The position numbers and the translations under genes are program-made. 5,828 bases of DNA. Origin: Alphaproteobacteria bacterium. GTDB lineage: Bacteria > Pseudomonadota > Alphaproteobacteria > Acetobacterales > Acetobacteraceae. The DNA lies in assembly GCA_026225015.1 (NCBI GenBank), contig JAMFRY010000300.1:1-5828 (forward strand), in the 5' to 3' direction. The notes under the pieces are model-generated. The model was not told the origin of the DNA, searched no databases, and saw only the letters and a program-made list of their open reading frames with translations. The first letter of the stretch is position 1. The number at the start of each line of letters is the position of its first letter. Below, piece after piece: positions 1 through 5,582 of the stretch.

Positions 1-1637
1 CCTACGTGCCGGTCGGGCACGCCCTCGACGACACCCACCCGGACATGGCGCGTTACGTCAACTCCGTGCCCAACGGAAGCTCCTTGTGCCGCCCTCTTTG
101 GTGGCGATTTGAGTAATAAAACGATCGGACAGATCAGCACAGAGGCAACGGCGATGAGGTGAAAAATGTCCATATAGCTCATGAATGCTGCCTGACTTTG
201 CACCAGCGGCGCGATTTGGGAAACGGTCATACCGTGAAGGCTGCCATACGGTGTGATCGACTCAACCAGCCTTGCATGATGGAACTGCGTTCGCCATGCC
301 AGGAGCGTTCCGACGCAGGAAATGCCCGTGCTGCTGCCGATATTGCGCATTTGATTCATCAGCGCGGAGGCTTCGCCGTTGTTTCTGGGCGGCACGCCGA
401 CATAGCAAACCGCCGTTACTGGGACGAACACGAAGGGCAGCGCGATCACCTGCAGCGTTCGATACAAGGAGATCGTGCCGAACGACACATCCATCGCCAT
501 GTTTGATTGCAGCACCAGGGCTACACTCATCTCAATAAACGCGCCCAGCATCAACCATTTCGGCGCCACGTACCGGCCCGTGAGGAAACCGGAAACCGGC
601 ATCAGCATAATGGTCACGAGGCCGCCCAGCGCCAGGGCCATGCCCGCGGTTTCCGAGTCGTAGCCAAGCAAGGTCTGCGTCATCTGCGGCAGCATCTGTG
701 TGGAGGTGAACAGCACCACCGCCATCATGAACATGATGACATTGCCGAGCGCGAAATTACGGTATTTGAAGAGCCGGAAATTCATCACCGGCTGCGGATG
801 CTGCAATTCCCAGATCACCAGCAGGCTGAGCGCGCTCACCCAGAGGCAGAACATTGTCAGAATGAAATTCGAGGAAAACCCGTCATCCTCGGAATACTTG
901 TCCAGAAAAATCTGCAGACAGCCAAAGCCGACAGCCACCAGCGCAAGGCCCAGATAATCGAGCTTAAGCCCGCGCCGAAACATTTCCCGCCGCTCCTGCA
1001 CGAGGATGGCGGGTTCACTGACGAAAATAGCAATCAGTGTGAAGGCGATCAGTCCCACCGGCAGGTTGATAAGAAAAATCCAGTGCCAGGAAAGATTATC
1101 CGTGAGCCAGCCGCCGATGAACGGTCCGCTCGCCGGCGCCGCCACGATGGTAAATCCCAACAGAGCGAAAATCTGCGAACGCTTCTCCGGCGGCACGCTA
1201 TCGGCCAGCATCGATTGAGTCACCGGCGCCAGCCCGCCGCCGCCCAAACCCTGAACCACTCTGGCGATCAGCATCATGCTAAGCGACGTCGAGAACGCGC
1301 AGACCACCGAGCTTAAGGTGAAGATCGCCACGCAGATCTGGTAGAACCGCTTGCGCCCCAGCACCTGCGCGAGCCAGCCGCTGATCGGCAGAACGATGCT
1401 GTTGGACACCAGGTAGCTGGTGAGGATCCAGGTACTCTCGTCCTGGCTCGCCGCCAGCGATCCAGCCATATGCGTCAGCGAAACATTCGCGATGGTGGTA
1501 TCCAGCACCTCCATGAACGGCGCCAGCGAGACCATCGCTGCGATCATCCAGGGGTTGTAATCTCCCGCCGGGGAACGCGGCAGATCGGGATTTGCGCCAG
1601 AATGAGCGCTGCGGCCGCCGGCGGCCGTACCGCTCAT
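1..1637 (-). CDS. emrB: EmrB/QacA-type DHA2 family MFS efflux transporter (runs to the left edge)
   Basis: This is an inner-membrane proton antiporter of the 14-TM DHA2 family, expected to pump drugs or toxic organic acids through a tripartite EmrAB-like complex. Translated from ATG at 1637, it shows the DHA2 motif LDTTIANVSL (residues 45-54) in TM1, motif A GWLAQVLGRKRFY (87-99), a glycine-rich VVQGLGGGGLAP segment, and the motif-C-like APASGPFIGGW followed by WHWIFLINLPVG. The order and spacing match E. coli EmrB (512 aa). The last hydrophobic helix ends in PIVLLLKSPPKRAAQGA, about residue 520, where the family normally stops. The frame nevertheless stays open another 25 codons to the edge with an untypical tail, so the true 3' end is uncertain. 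Its start ATG overlaps the TGA of the upstream fusion-protein gene (ATGA, 1634-1637) with no clear Shine-Dalgarno, suggesting translational coupling. Substrate cannot be told from sequence. Confidence 0.92.
   Translation of the reverse strand, partial: MSGTAAGGRSAHSGANPDLPRSPAGDYNPWMIAAMVSLAPFMEVLDTTIANVSLTHMAGSLAASQDESTWILTSYLVSNSIVLPISGWLAQVLGRKRFYQICVAIFTLSSVVCAFSTSLSMMLIARVVQGLGGGGLAPVTQSMLADSVPPEKRSQIFALLGFTIVAAPASGPFIGGWLTDNLSWHWIFLINLPVGLIAFTLIAIFVSEPAILVQERREMFRRGLKLDYLGLALVAVGFGCLQIFLDKYSEDDGFSSNFILTMFCLWVSALSLLVIWELQHPQPVMNFRLFKYRNFALGNVIMFMMAVVLFTSTQMLPQMTQTLLGYDSETAGMALALGGLVTIMLMPVSGFLTGRYVAPKWLMLGAFIEMSVALVLQSNMAMDVSFGTISLYRTLQVIALPFVFVPVTAVCYVGVPPRNNGEASALMNQMRNIGSSTGISCVGTLLAWRTQFHHARLVESITPYGSLHGMTVSQIAPLVQSQAAFMSYMDIFHLIAVASVLICPIVLLLKSPPKRAAQGASVGHGVDVTRHVRVGVVEGVPDRHV
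3..116 (+). CDS. Possible 3' fragment of an unidentified high-GC gene, cut by the left edge
   Basis: This plus-strand frame is open from the left edge to a TAA at 114-116. In its first 24 codons (3-74) 23 third positions are G or C, the pattern expected of real coding sequence in a very GC-rich genome. After about position 75 that bias disappears. The peptide contains ALDDTHPDMARYVN, which I do not recognise. It is exactly antisense, codon on codon, to the tail of the efflux transporter, so both cannot be normal genes here. My inference is that a fragment of another gene is joined to the transporter's end near 75-90, by recombination, insertion or a chimeric assembly. It is also possible that the frame is a chance opening. 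Confidence 0.25.
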   Translation, partial: YVPVGHALDDTHPDMARYVNSVPNGSSLCRPLWWRFE

Positions 1638-2632
1638 GGATGCGGTTTCTGAAGGGTGATCGAGGGCAGCACGGACATTCCTGGTGCCAGCACGTAGTTT
1701 TTCACCCGGTCATCATCGAAGACGATTTTCACCGGCACGCGCTGGATGACCTTCACGTAGTTGCCTGTGGCGTTCTGGGCCGGCAGCAGGCTGAACACGG
1801 CGCCGGTGCCATATTGCACGCTATCCACATGCGCCTTGAAGATGATCCCGGGCACCGCATCCACCGTTACTGTGGCCGGGGCGCCGGGCCGGATGCCGCC
1901 CAATTGCGTCTCCTTGTAATTCGCGGTCACCCAGATATCATCGCCGACCAGCGCCATCAGACCGGTTCCAGCCGCGACCACATTGCCCGGCTCCACCGTT
2001 TTCTGACTCACATGCCCGGCAGCGGGCGCCGTGATCCTGGTATAGGATAGTTGCAGCCGGGCATTCAGTACCGCCACTTTGGCCGCCGCAGCCTCTGCCG
2101 CCGCTGCGCCCACCGAGGCTCGCATCGCATACACCTGCCGTTGCCACGCATCCAGCCGGGCCTGGGCGGAGCGAATGGTGGCGGTCGCCGCATCCAACTG
2201 TTGCCTGGTGATCGCGTGGGGATTCACATTGCGGTAGCGCTGGTAATCCTGCTGCGCCTGAAACAGAGCAGCATTCGCGACTTCAACATTGGCCTCCGCT
2301 TGGCCCTGATTGGCTTGCGCCACCCCGAGCTGCGCTTGTTCCTGGGCCGCATCCGCCTGCGCCTTGGCGAGCGCCACCTGCTCGTCGCGCGGATCGAGCC
2401 ACACCAGCACCTGGCCGGCATTTACGTGCTGATTGTCGTTGACCAGCACTTGCACCACCCTTCCCGCGATTTGCGGCGCAATGGTGGTGATATCGCCGTC
2501 GATCTCGGCGTCGTCGGTCGTCGCGTAGCCGCGATTGAGGAGGTAATAAACAAAGCCGGCCACGGCGATGCTTGCCAAAATCAGCCCGAGAATGATGAAT
2601 GGCCGGTTGCTGCGGCGGGGCGGCGTATCCAT
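1634..2632 (-). CDS. emrA: EmrA/HlyD-family membrane fusion protein (periplasmic adaptor)
   Basis: This 332-residue adaptor bridges the MFS pump to an outer-membrane channel. A short basic cytoplasmic N-terminus is followed by one membrane anchor (about residues 11-32, FIILGLILASIAVAGFVYYL). The family signature TTDDAEIDGDI (38-48) follows, then the first half of a biotinyl-lipoyl domain (IAPQIAGRVVQVLVNDNQHV, 51-70). A long Ala/Gln-rich alpha-helical hairpin spans about 80-195. The second lipoyl half includes RITAPAAGHVSQKTVEPGNVV (199-219), and the beta-barrel carries NYKETQLGGIRPG (238-250) and the EmrA-like GNYVKVIQRVPVKI (290-303). Length is slightly under E. coli EmrA (390 aa), mostly through a shorter hairpin. 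The start is supported by a GGGAG ribosome site (complement of 2639-2643), 6 bases before the ATG. It is the first gene of the efflux operon, and its stop overlaps the start of the transporter. Confidence 0.95.
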   Translation of the reverse strand: MDTPPRRSNRPFIILGLILASIAVAGFVYYLLNRGYATTDDAEIDGDITTIAPQIAGRVVQVLVNDNQHVNAGQVLVWLDPRDEQVALAKAQADAAQEQAQLGVAQANQGQAEANVEVANAALFQAQQDYQRYRNVNPHAITRQQLDAATATIRSAQARLDAWQRQVYAMRASVGAAAAEAAAAKVAVLNARLQLSYTRITAPAAGHVSQKTVEPGNVVAAGTGLMALVGDDIWVTANYKETQLGGIRPGAPATVTVDAVPGIIFKAHVDSVQYGTGAVFSLLPAQNATGNYVKVIQRVPVKIVFDDDRVKNYVLAPGMSVLPSITLQKPHP

Positions 2633-2638
2633 CAGCTT

Positions 2639-2643
2639 CTCCC
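2639..2643 (-). promoter_or_regulatory. Ribosome binding site of the emrA-like gene
   Basis: The minus strand reads GGGAGAAGCTG directly before ATG at 2632. GGGAG is a good anti-16S match at normal spacing and fixes the start of the fusion protein. Confidence 0.7.
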
Positions 2644-2654
2644 ATTGTCTTCAG

Positions 2655-2683
2655 ATGACCGATCGGTTCAGTCACCTTGTAAT
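2655..2683 (+). promoter_or_regulatory. Candidate sigma-70 promoter of the tetR gene
   Basis: ATGACC (2655-2660, 4 of 6 to TTGACA) and TGTAAT (2678-2683, 5 of 6 to TATAAT) are separated by exactly 17 bp. Transcription would begin near 2690, leaving a short leader before ATG 2712. The palindrome at 2658-2667 overlaps its -35 and spacer, which fits autorepression. On the opposite strand a TTGACC (complement of 2697-2702) with TACAAG 15 bp away is a weaker candidate for the efflux operon promoter. Confidence 0.45.
2658..2667. promoter_or_regulatory. Palindromic operator candidate for the TetR-family regulator
   Basis: ACCGATCGGT is a perfect 10-bp palindrome in the middle of the 79-bp gap between the divergent tetR and emrA-like genes. 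It lies inside a looser symmetric element, TGACCGATCGGTTCAGTCA (2656-2674), with TGAC/GTCA outer arms. TetR-family repressors usually bind 15-20 bp imperfect palindromes in just this position. The element overlaps the likely tetR -35 box and would lie around or just downstream of the efflux promoter, so one bound dimer pair could shut both. The binding itself is inferred. Confidence 0.6.
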
Positions 2684-2711
2684 TGGCGCGTTTCCGGGTC
2701 AAATTCAAGCC

Positions 2712-3341
2712 ATGGGTCTCGCCTCCGAAAAGCTGGACGATGGATTATCGCCGGAGCGGCGTGCCCGGATTCTCGCCGGGGCTTCGAAGATTTTTATCGC
2801 CGAGGGGTATGAGGGCGCCTCGATGTCGCGGATCGCGGCTTCAGCCAGCGTGTCCAAAGGCACCTTGTATAATTATTTCCCGAGCAAGCAGGCGCTGTTC
2901 GCGGCCTTCGTGCGGGAACGTTGCGGCCATTTTGTGCATGAAGTGTTCGGGGAGCTGCAGAATGGCGCGCCGGTCGCGCCGGAGCTGAAGCGCGTCGGCC
3001 GTGTGATGTTGAAATTGATGATGGCGCCTGCCGGCCAGGCGGTGTTCCGGGTGGTGGTGATGGAAGCCTCGAAATTTCCCGATCTTGCCAAAGCCTTCAT
3101 GACCGCCGGTCCGGAAGTCATGGTCCGGCGGCTTACCGCATGGCTGATCGAACAAAACCGCTCGGCTCGCCTGCACACCCCGGACCCGCAATTCGCCGCC
3201 GAGCAATTCTTCGCGCTGGTGCAGACGCGGCTGGTTCTGCGTTGCCGGACGGATCCCTCCTATCAGGCGAGCGATGGCGAAATCGAACAGGTGCTGGAGG
3301 GCGCCGTGCGGGTTTTTCTGGCGGCCTATGCCAGGCTCTGA
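2712..3341 (+). CDS. TetR/AcrR-family transcriptional regulator
   Basis: This 209-residue repressor very likely controls the divergent efflux operon. The N-terminal helix-turn-helix is clear: ERRARILAGASKIFIAEGYE (15-34), then MSRIAASASVSKGTLYNYFP (38-57), with the usual KGTLYNYF recognition helix and SKQALF behind it. The ligand-binding half carries FRVVVMEASKFPDLAKAF (112-129), a stretch typical of the AefR/AcrR-like C-terminal group, and ends EGAVRVFLAAYARL. I choose ATG 2712 because it leaves a normal N-terminus and lies just downstream of a plausible promoter. The in-frame ATG at 2655 would sit inside the -35 box and add 19 residues with no domain content. No strong Shine-Dalgarno precedes 2712, so initiation may be weak. 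The inducer is unknown, as for most of this family. Confidence 0.92.
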   Translation: MGLASEKLDDGLSPERRARILAGASKIFIAEGYEGASMSRIAASASVSKGTLYNYFPSKQALFAAFVRERCGHFVHEVFGELQNGAPVAPELKRVGRVMLKLMMAPAGQAVFRVVVMEASKFPDLAKAFMTAGPEVMVRRLTAWLIEQNRSARLHTPDPQFAAEQFFALVQTRLVLRCRTDPSYQASDGEIEQVLEGAVRVFLAAYARL

Positions 3342-3470
3342 CGCGCCCCCATGGAATTACACGAGGAACCAGCAACAAAAGAAACATTGCCGGGCAGATC
3401 ACTAAAATAAAGATTCCCGACCCGTTTTTAATACGACGTTCAGTACGAATTAGAAATATAATACTTCTTA

Positions 3471-3602
3471 ATGTTGCTCCAAAAAACCGCAAATACAGAG
3501 AGATGGGACCCATATCTCGAAGAAACTAAAAATAATTTAATTTGCGACTCGGGCAAAATGCGTCTTGCCAGAAATTCCAATCTGGGAATGTATACAATGT
3601 AG
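3471..3602 (+). CDS. Possible small ORF, 43 residues, unknown function
   Basis: ATG at 3471 opens a frame to TAG at 3600-3602, encoding a hydrophilic 43-residue peptide with WDPYLEETKNNL in the middle. A perfect -10 box TATAAT ends 8 bases before the ATG, so a transcript from it would be essentially leaderless; there is no Shine-Dalgarno. No recognisable -35 is seen at normal spacing. In AT-rich DNA both the box and the ORF could be chance, and no homologue comes to mind. Confidence 0.15.
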   Translation: MLLQKTANTERWDPYLEETKNNLICDSGKMRLARNSNLGMYTM

Positions 3603-3635
3603 GGTTGTAGACTTGCCACACATCTGGATTGGAAT
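3574..3635. repeat. Inverted repeat pair upstream of the unknown gene
   Basis: ATTCCAATC (3574-3582) and GATTGGAAT (3627-3635) are perfect 9-bp inverted copies 44 bp apart, and the right arm ends 6 bases before the ATG at 3642. Each arm is also near one copy of the direct repeat CTTGCCA. The left arm additionally forms a small local repeat with GGAAT (3585-3589). The arrangement could be a pair of regulator half-sites or a leader structure that hides the weak ribosome site (GGAA, 3631-3634). Confidence 0.4.
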
Positions 3636-3641
3636 CACGCT

Positions 3642-4292
3642 ATGGCTATTTCCGCATCGGTAGACTCGCTTGTAAGGGCCAGACTGCGCTGTTGGCCGAA
3701 CCACCCGCCCGGACTTGAGGACGTTGCGATGGGCGCACGCGGCGCCTGGCTGCGCGCGCGCCCAGGCACGATCGACGAATTCAGCGATCCGTATCTCAAG
3801 CATCCCGGCAGCAACCGCCTGCGAACCGTACCCGACGGGCTTTGGCTTTGTTTCGGCGGCACGGAGTCGGACCCCTATGTCGATGTCTTCGTGGTGGAGG
3901 CGTGCTCCACCATAACCAACCTCCTGGACAAGCGCTCACGTTTCGCACCCTCCATGCATTCGCTGCTGGCGGTTTGCCCGGTGCACTGGCTGCTGGATAA
4001 TGTATCGCCAAGCCATGAAATGCCGCGCTGGCGCTATACGGGGCTGTTGCGGAGCGAACCTTCCTCGCAGCTGGTTCTGCCGGTGCGTGATATCAGGGTG
4101 ATGTATGCGCTGCTGCCAAGGCATTACGAGGGCTTCGCCGCCAGCCAGATTCCGCATGCACATGAATATTTTGCGCCGGTTTCCGCGATATTGGGCCCGG
4201 GTGGCTGGCAGCACCCGCTATTGCGCAGCTTCATCGCGCGAACCTCCAACCGGGCGAATTTCTGGGAGTTCAGCCCCGCCGCGGCGGGGTGA
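3642..4292 (+). CDS. Hypothetical protein of unknown function, 216 aa
   Basis: I do not recognise this protein. It begins at ATG 3642 with a weak GGAA 7 bases upstream and ends at TGA 4290-4292. It is soluble-looking, with no signal peptide or membrane helix. It is rich in Trp, Pro, Arg and His and has several blocks that look constrained: NRLRTVPDGLWLCFGG (58-73), DPYVDVFVVEACST (77-90), NLLDKRSRFAPSMHSLLAVC (93-112), PRWRYTG (128-134), VMYALLPRHYEGF (153-165) and RTSNRANFWEF (200-210). The alternating acidic/hydrophobic strand DVFVVEAC followed by LDKRSR faintly recalls nuclease cores, but no PD-(D/E)XK motif can be confirmed, so I assign no function. GC content is normal for the neighbourhood, unlike its AT-rich upstream region. 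It stands alone, convergent with the aldolase. Confidence 0.7.
   Translation: MAISASVDSLVRARLRCWPNHPPGLEDVAMGARGAWLRARPGTIDEFSDPYLKHPGSNRLRTVPDGLWLCFGGTESDPYVDVFVVEACSTITNLLDKRSRFAPSMHSLLAVCPVHWLLDNVSPSHEMPRWRYTGLLRSEPSSQLVLPVRDIRVMYALLPRHYEGFAASQIPHAHEYFAPVSAILGPGGWQHPLLRSFIARTSNRANFWEFSPAAAG
4274..4289. terminator. Perfect GC palindrome at the convergent gene ends, possible bidirectional hairpin
   Basis: CCCCGCCGCGGCGGGG is a perfect 16-bp palindrome abutting the TGA of the unknown gene and lying 18 bp beyond the stop of the convergent aldolase. As RNA it would form a very stable stem from either strand. There is no T tract, so it is not a classic intrinsic terminator; it could instead block 3' exonucleases or pause polymerase. 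It encodes the last residues PAAAG of the unknown protein. Confidence 0.4.
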
Positions 4293-4306
4293 GGCAAGGT
4301 GGGAGG

Positions 4307-4942
4307 CTAACTGGCATAGGCGGTGGCGAATTGCCGGATCGCCGCCTGCACTTCCGGTTCGGAGAGCAGAACCGGCCCACCAATGCTCAAGGAGAGCATA
4401 TATTGCCTGGCCAGCGCCTCCAGCTCCACCGCCGCCAGCATCGCCGCATCCAGCGTGGCGCCGGTGGTGACAAAGCCGTGATTGGCCATCAAACAGGCCG
4501 AGCGGTCTTGCAGCGCGATGAGCACCTGCTCGGACAGCTCGGCGGTGCCGAACAGGGCATAGCCTGCGACCCGGATCGGCGCTCCGCCAAATCGCGCGAT
4601 CATGTAATGGCAAGCCGGTATTTCGCGCCGCGCCATGGCCAGCGCCGTGGCATAGGGCGCGTGGGTGTGCACGATCGCGCCAACCTCCGGCCGCGCCGCC
4701 ATGATATCCCTGTGAAAGCGCCATTCCGAGGAAGGCCGGTTCGGGCCATGGAATGTGCCGTATTCGGCGTCGAAGGGCATCAGCGCCAATTGGGCCGGAG
4801 TCAGTTCTTCATAGGGGATGGCGGAAGGCGTGATCAGCATGCCCGCCGGCGTGCGCAGGCTCAAATTTCCCGCTTTGCCCTGGTTGATCCCCAACCCCGC
4901 CATGCTGCGCGCGGCGGCGATCAGTGTTTCACGCATCTGCAT
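4307..4942 (-). CDS. fucA: Class II aldolase, L-fuculose-1-phosphate aldolase type
   Basis: This 211-residue protein belongs to the zinc-dependent class II aldolase/adducin family and closely resembles E. coli FucA (215 aa), which splits L-fuculose-1-phosphate into dihydroxyacetone phosphate and L-lactaldehyde. Shared blocks include GLGINQGKAGNLSLR, GMLITPSAIPYEELT, SSEWRFH, IPACHYMIARFGG and YALFGTAELSE. With the start at 4942 the active-site residues fall on E. coli numbers: catalytic Glu73, zinc ligands His92, His94 and His155, Tyr113 and the C-terminal tail Tyr209. One difference is Lys23 where FucA has the phosphate-contacting Thr26. The start is supported by GGAG (complement of 4947-4950) and by the collinearity; the frame stays open upstream to 5044 but that part overlaps the divergent gene. 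ATG at 4936 is an alternative. No kinase or isomerase of fucose catabolism is nearby, so the real substrate may be another sugar phosphate. Confidence 0.9.
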   Translation of the reverse strand: MQMRETLIAAARSMAGLGINQGKAGNLSLRTPAGMLITPSAIPYEELTPAQLALMPFDAEYGTFHGPNRPSSEWRFHRDIMAARPEVGAIVHTHAPYATALAMARREIPACHYMIARFGGAPIRVAGYALFGTAELSEQVLIALQDRSACLMANHGFVTTGATLDAAMLAAVELEALARQYMLSLSIGGPVLLSEPEVQAAIRQFATAYAS

Positions 4943-4946
4943 TTCT

Positions 4947-4950
4947 TCTC
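4947..4950 (-). promoter_or_regulatory. Ribosome binding site of the fucA-like gene
   Basis: The minus strand reads GGCGGAGAAGAAATG. GGAG lies 4 bases before ATG 4942 and 10 bases before a second in-frame ATG (4936), so it decides for a start here over the longer frame beginning at 5044. Confidence 0.6.
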
Positions 4951-4994
4951 CGCCTGAGGCATTCCTGGTTTTCATGGTAGAGCGAATCATCATC

Positions 4995-5582
4995 ATGCGA
5001 ACTCCCTTTGCCACAACCAGCCGCCGCCTCGTGCTTTGCGCCATCCTATCCGCCTTGGCCGGCTGCGCGGCAATGATTGCCCCTGGATCGAATCTGCCTG
5101 AATTGCCGGCGAGCCCGCCTGGGCCCTATCGGCTCGGCTCCGGGGATGAGGTGAATATCCGGATTTTCGACCAGCCCCAGCTCTCGAGCAAGTATTCGGT
5201 AGACGATAGCGGCTTCATCGATATGCCGCTGCTTGGGCTCGTGCAGGCGGGGGACCTGAATCCGGACCAGCTTGGTGGCCGCATCGCCTTGGGCTTGCAA
5301 ACCCATAACCTCATCCTGCATCCCAGCGTCGCGGTGGAAATCTCTCATTTTCGGGCTTTTTATATTCTGGGCGAGGTCAACAGCCCCGGTCAATATCCAT
5401 ACCGTCCCGGCATGACGGTCCTGACCGCCATATCCATCGCCGGCGGCTTCACCTACCGCGCCGAACACGATTATGCGGGCATTACCCGTGATACCGGCAG
5501 CGCGGCGATGCAGTACAAGGCGGCAGATTCTGCCATGGCCCAGCCTGGCGATGTGATTACCGTGTTTGAGCGCCGGTTCTAG
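4995..5582 (+). CDS. Short GumB/Wza-type polysaccharide export lipoprotein
   Basis: This 195-residue outer-membrane lipoprotein likely forms the periplasmic/outer-membrane part of an exopolysaccharide exporter. From ATG 4995 it has a basic n-region with RR (10-11), a hydrophobic core and the lipobox LAGC with Cys24 as the predicted lipidated residue. A polysaccharide-export domain follows (about 43-118: GPYRLGSGDEVNIRIFDQPQ, then GFIDMPLLG and LHPSVAVEI), then one SLBB-like domain (about 119-165: FYILGEVNSPGQYPYRPGMT, AISIAGGFTYRAEH). It ends in PGDVITVFERRF, the normal close of short GumB-type exporters, so it is complete although about half the length of E. coli Wza and lacking its C-terminal barrel helix. 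An alternative ATG at 4974 would add seven residues. The ribosome site is weak. It is divergent from the aldolase with 52 bp between the starts. No Wzc, glycosyltransferase or polymerase gene is in the window. Confidence 0.9.
   Translation: MRTPFATTSRRLVLCAILSALAGCAAMIAPGSNLPELPASPPGPYRLGSGDEVNIRIFDQPQLSSKYSVDDSGFIDMPLLGLVQAGDLNPDQLGGRIALGLQTHNLILHPSVAVEISHFRAFYILGEVNSPGQYPYRPGMTVLTAISIAGGFTYRAEHDYAGITRDTGSAAMQYKAADSAMAQPGDVITVFERRF

Larger units (their letters stand above)
3342..3641. other. AT-rich intergenic island
   Basis: Of 3361-3600, 91 of 240 bases are G or C (about 38%), falling to 39 of 120 over 3421-3540, whereas the flanking genes are clearly GC-rich. No convincing gene covers it. 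It holds a perfect TATAAT (3457-3462), a bulged inverted repeat GAGAT...ATCTC (3500-3518), a 43-codon ORF (3471-3602), a direct repeat CTTGCCA (3564-3570 and 3612-3618) and a 9-bp inverted repeat (3574-3582/3627-3635). A T5 run after CCCG (3421-3429) could help end the tetR transcript, but the possible stem is only 4 bp. The island may be a remnant of transferred DNA or a regulatory region for the downstream unknown gene. Confidence 0.7.

Noticed and set aside
507..1316. Long plus-strand open frame of 269 codons
   Set aside because: It is antisense to the clear EmrB-type transporter; its His/Arg/Gln-rich translation has no domain logic and no ribosome site.
2568..2711. Upstream extension of the tetR frame to ATG 2568 or 2655
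   Set aside because: It would overlap the emrA-like gene or the tetR -35 box and adds no family-like residues; ATG 2712 gives a normal TetR length.
2051..2812. Plus-strand open frame of 253 codons across the emrA-like gene and into tetR
   Set aside because: Arg/His-rich antisense shadow of the fusion protein that also runs through the divergent promoter.
3421..3432. Intrinsic terminator after tetR ending in CCCGTTTTTA
   Set aside because: The only upstream partner, CGGG at 3391-3394, makes a 4-bp stem with a loop of over 20 bases, too weak to call.
3133..3513. Minus-strand frame with a hydrophobic N-terminus (FILVICPAMFLLLLVP)
   Set aside because: The hydrophobicity follows from AT-rich DNA and the second half is antisense to tetR; no ribosome site.
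4218..4724. Minus-strand 168-codon frame inside the aldolase region
   Set aside because: Gly/Arg/Ala-rich shadow in another frame of the well-supported FucA-like gene.
4943..5044. N-terminal extension of the aldolase to ATG 5044
   Set aside because: It overlaps the exporter start, and the ribosome site and collinearity with FucA numbering favour 4942.
5046..5468. Minus-strand 140-codon frame antisense to the export lipoprotein
   Set aside because: The plus strand has a lipobox, export domain and SLBB-like domain; the antisense peptide has no recognisable features.
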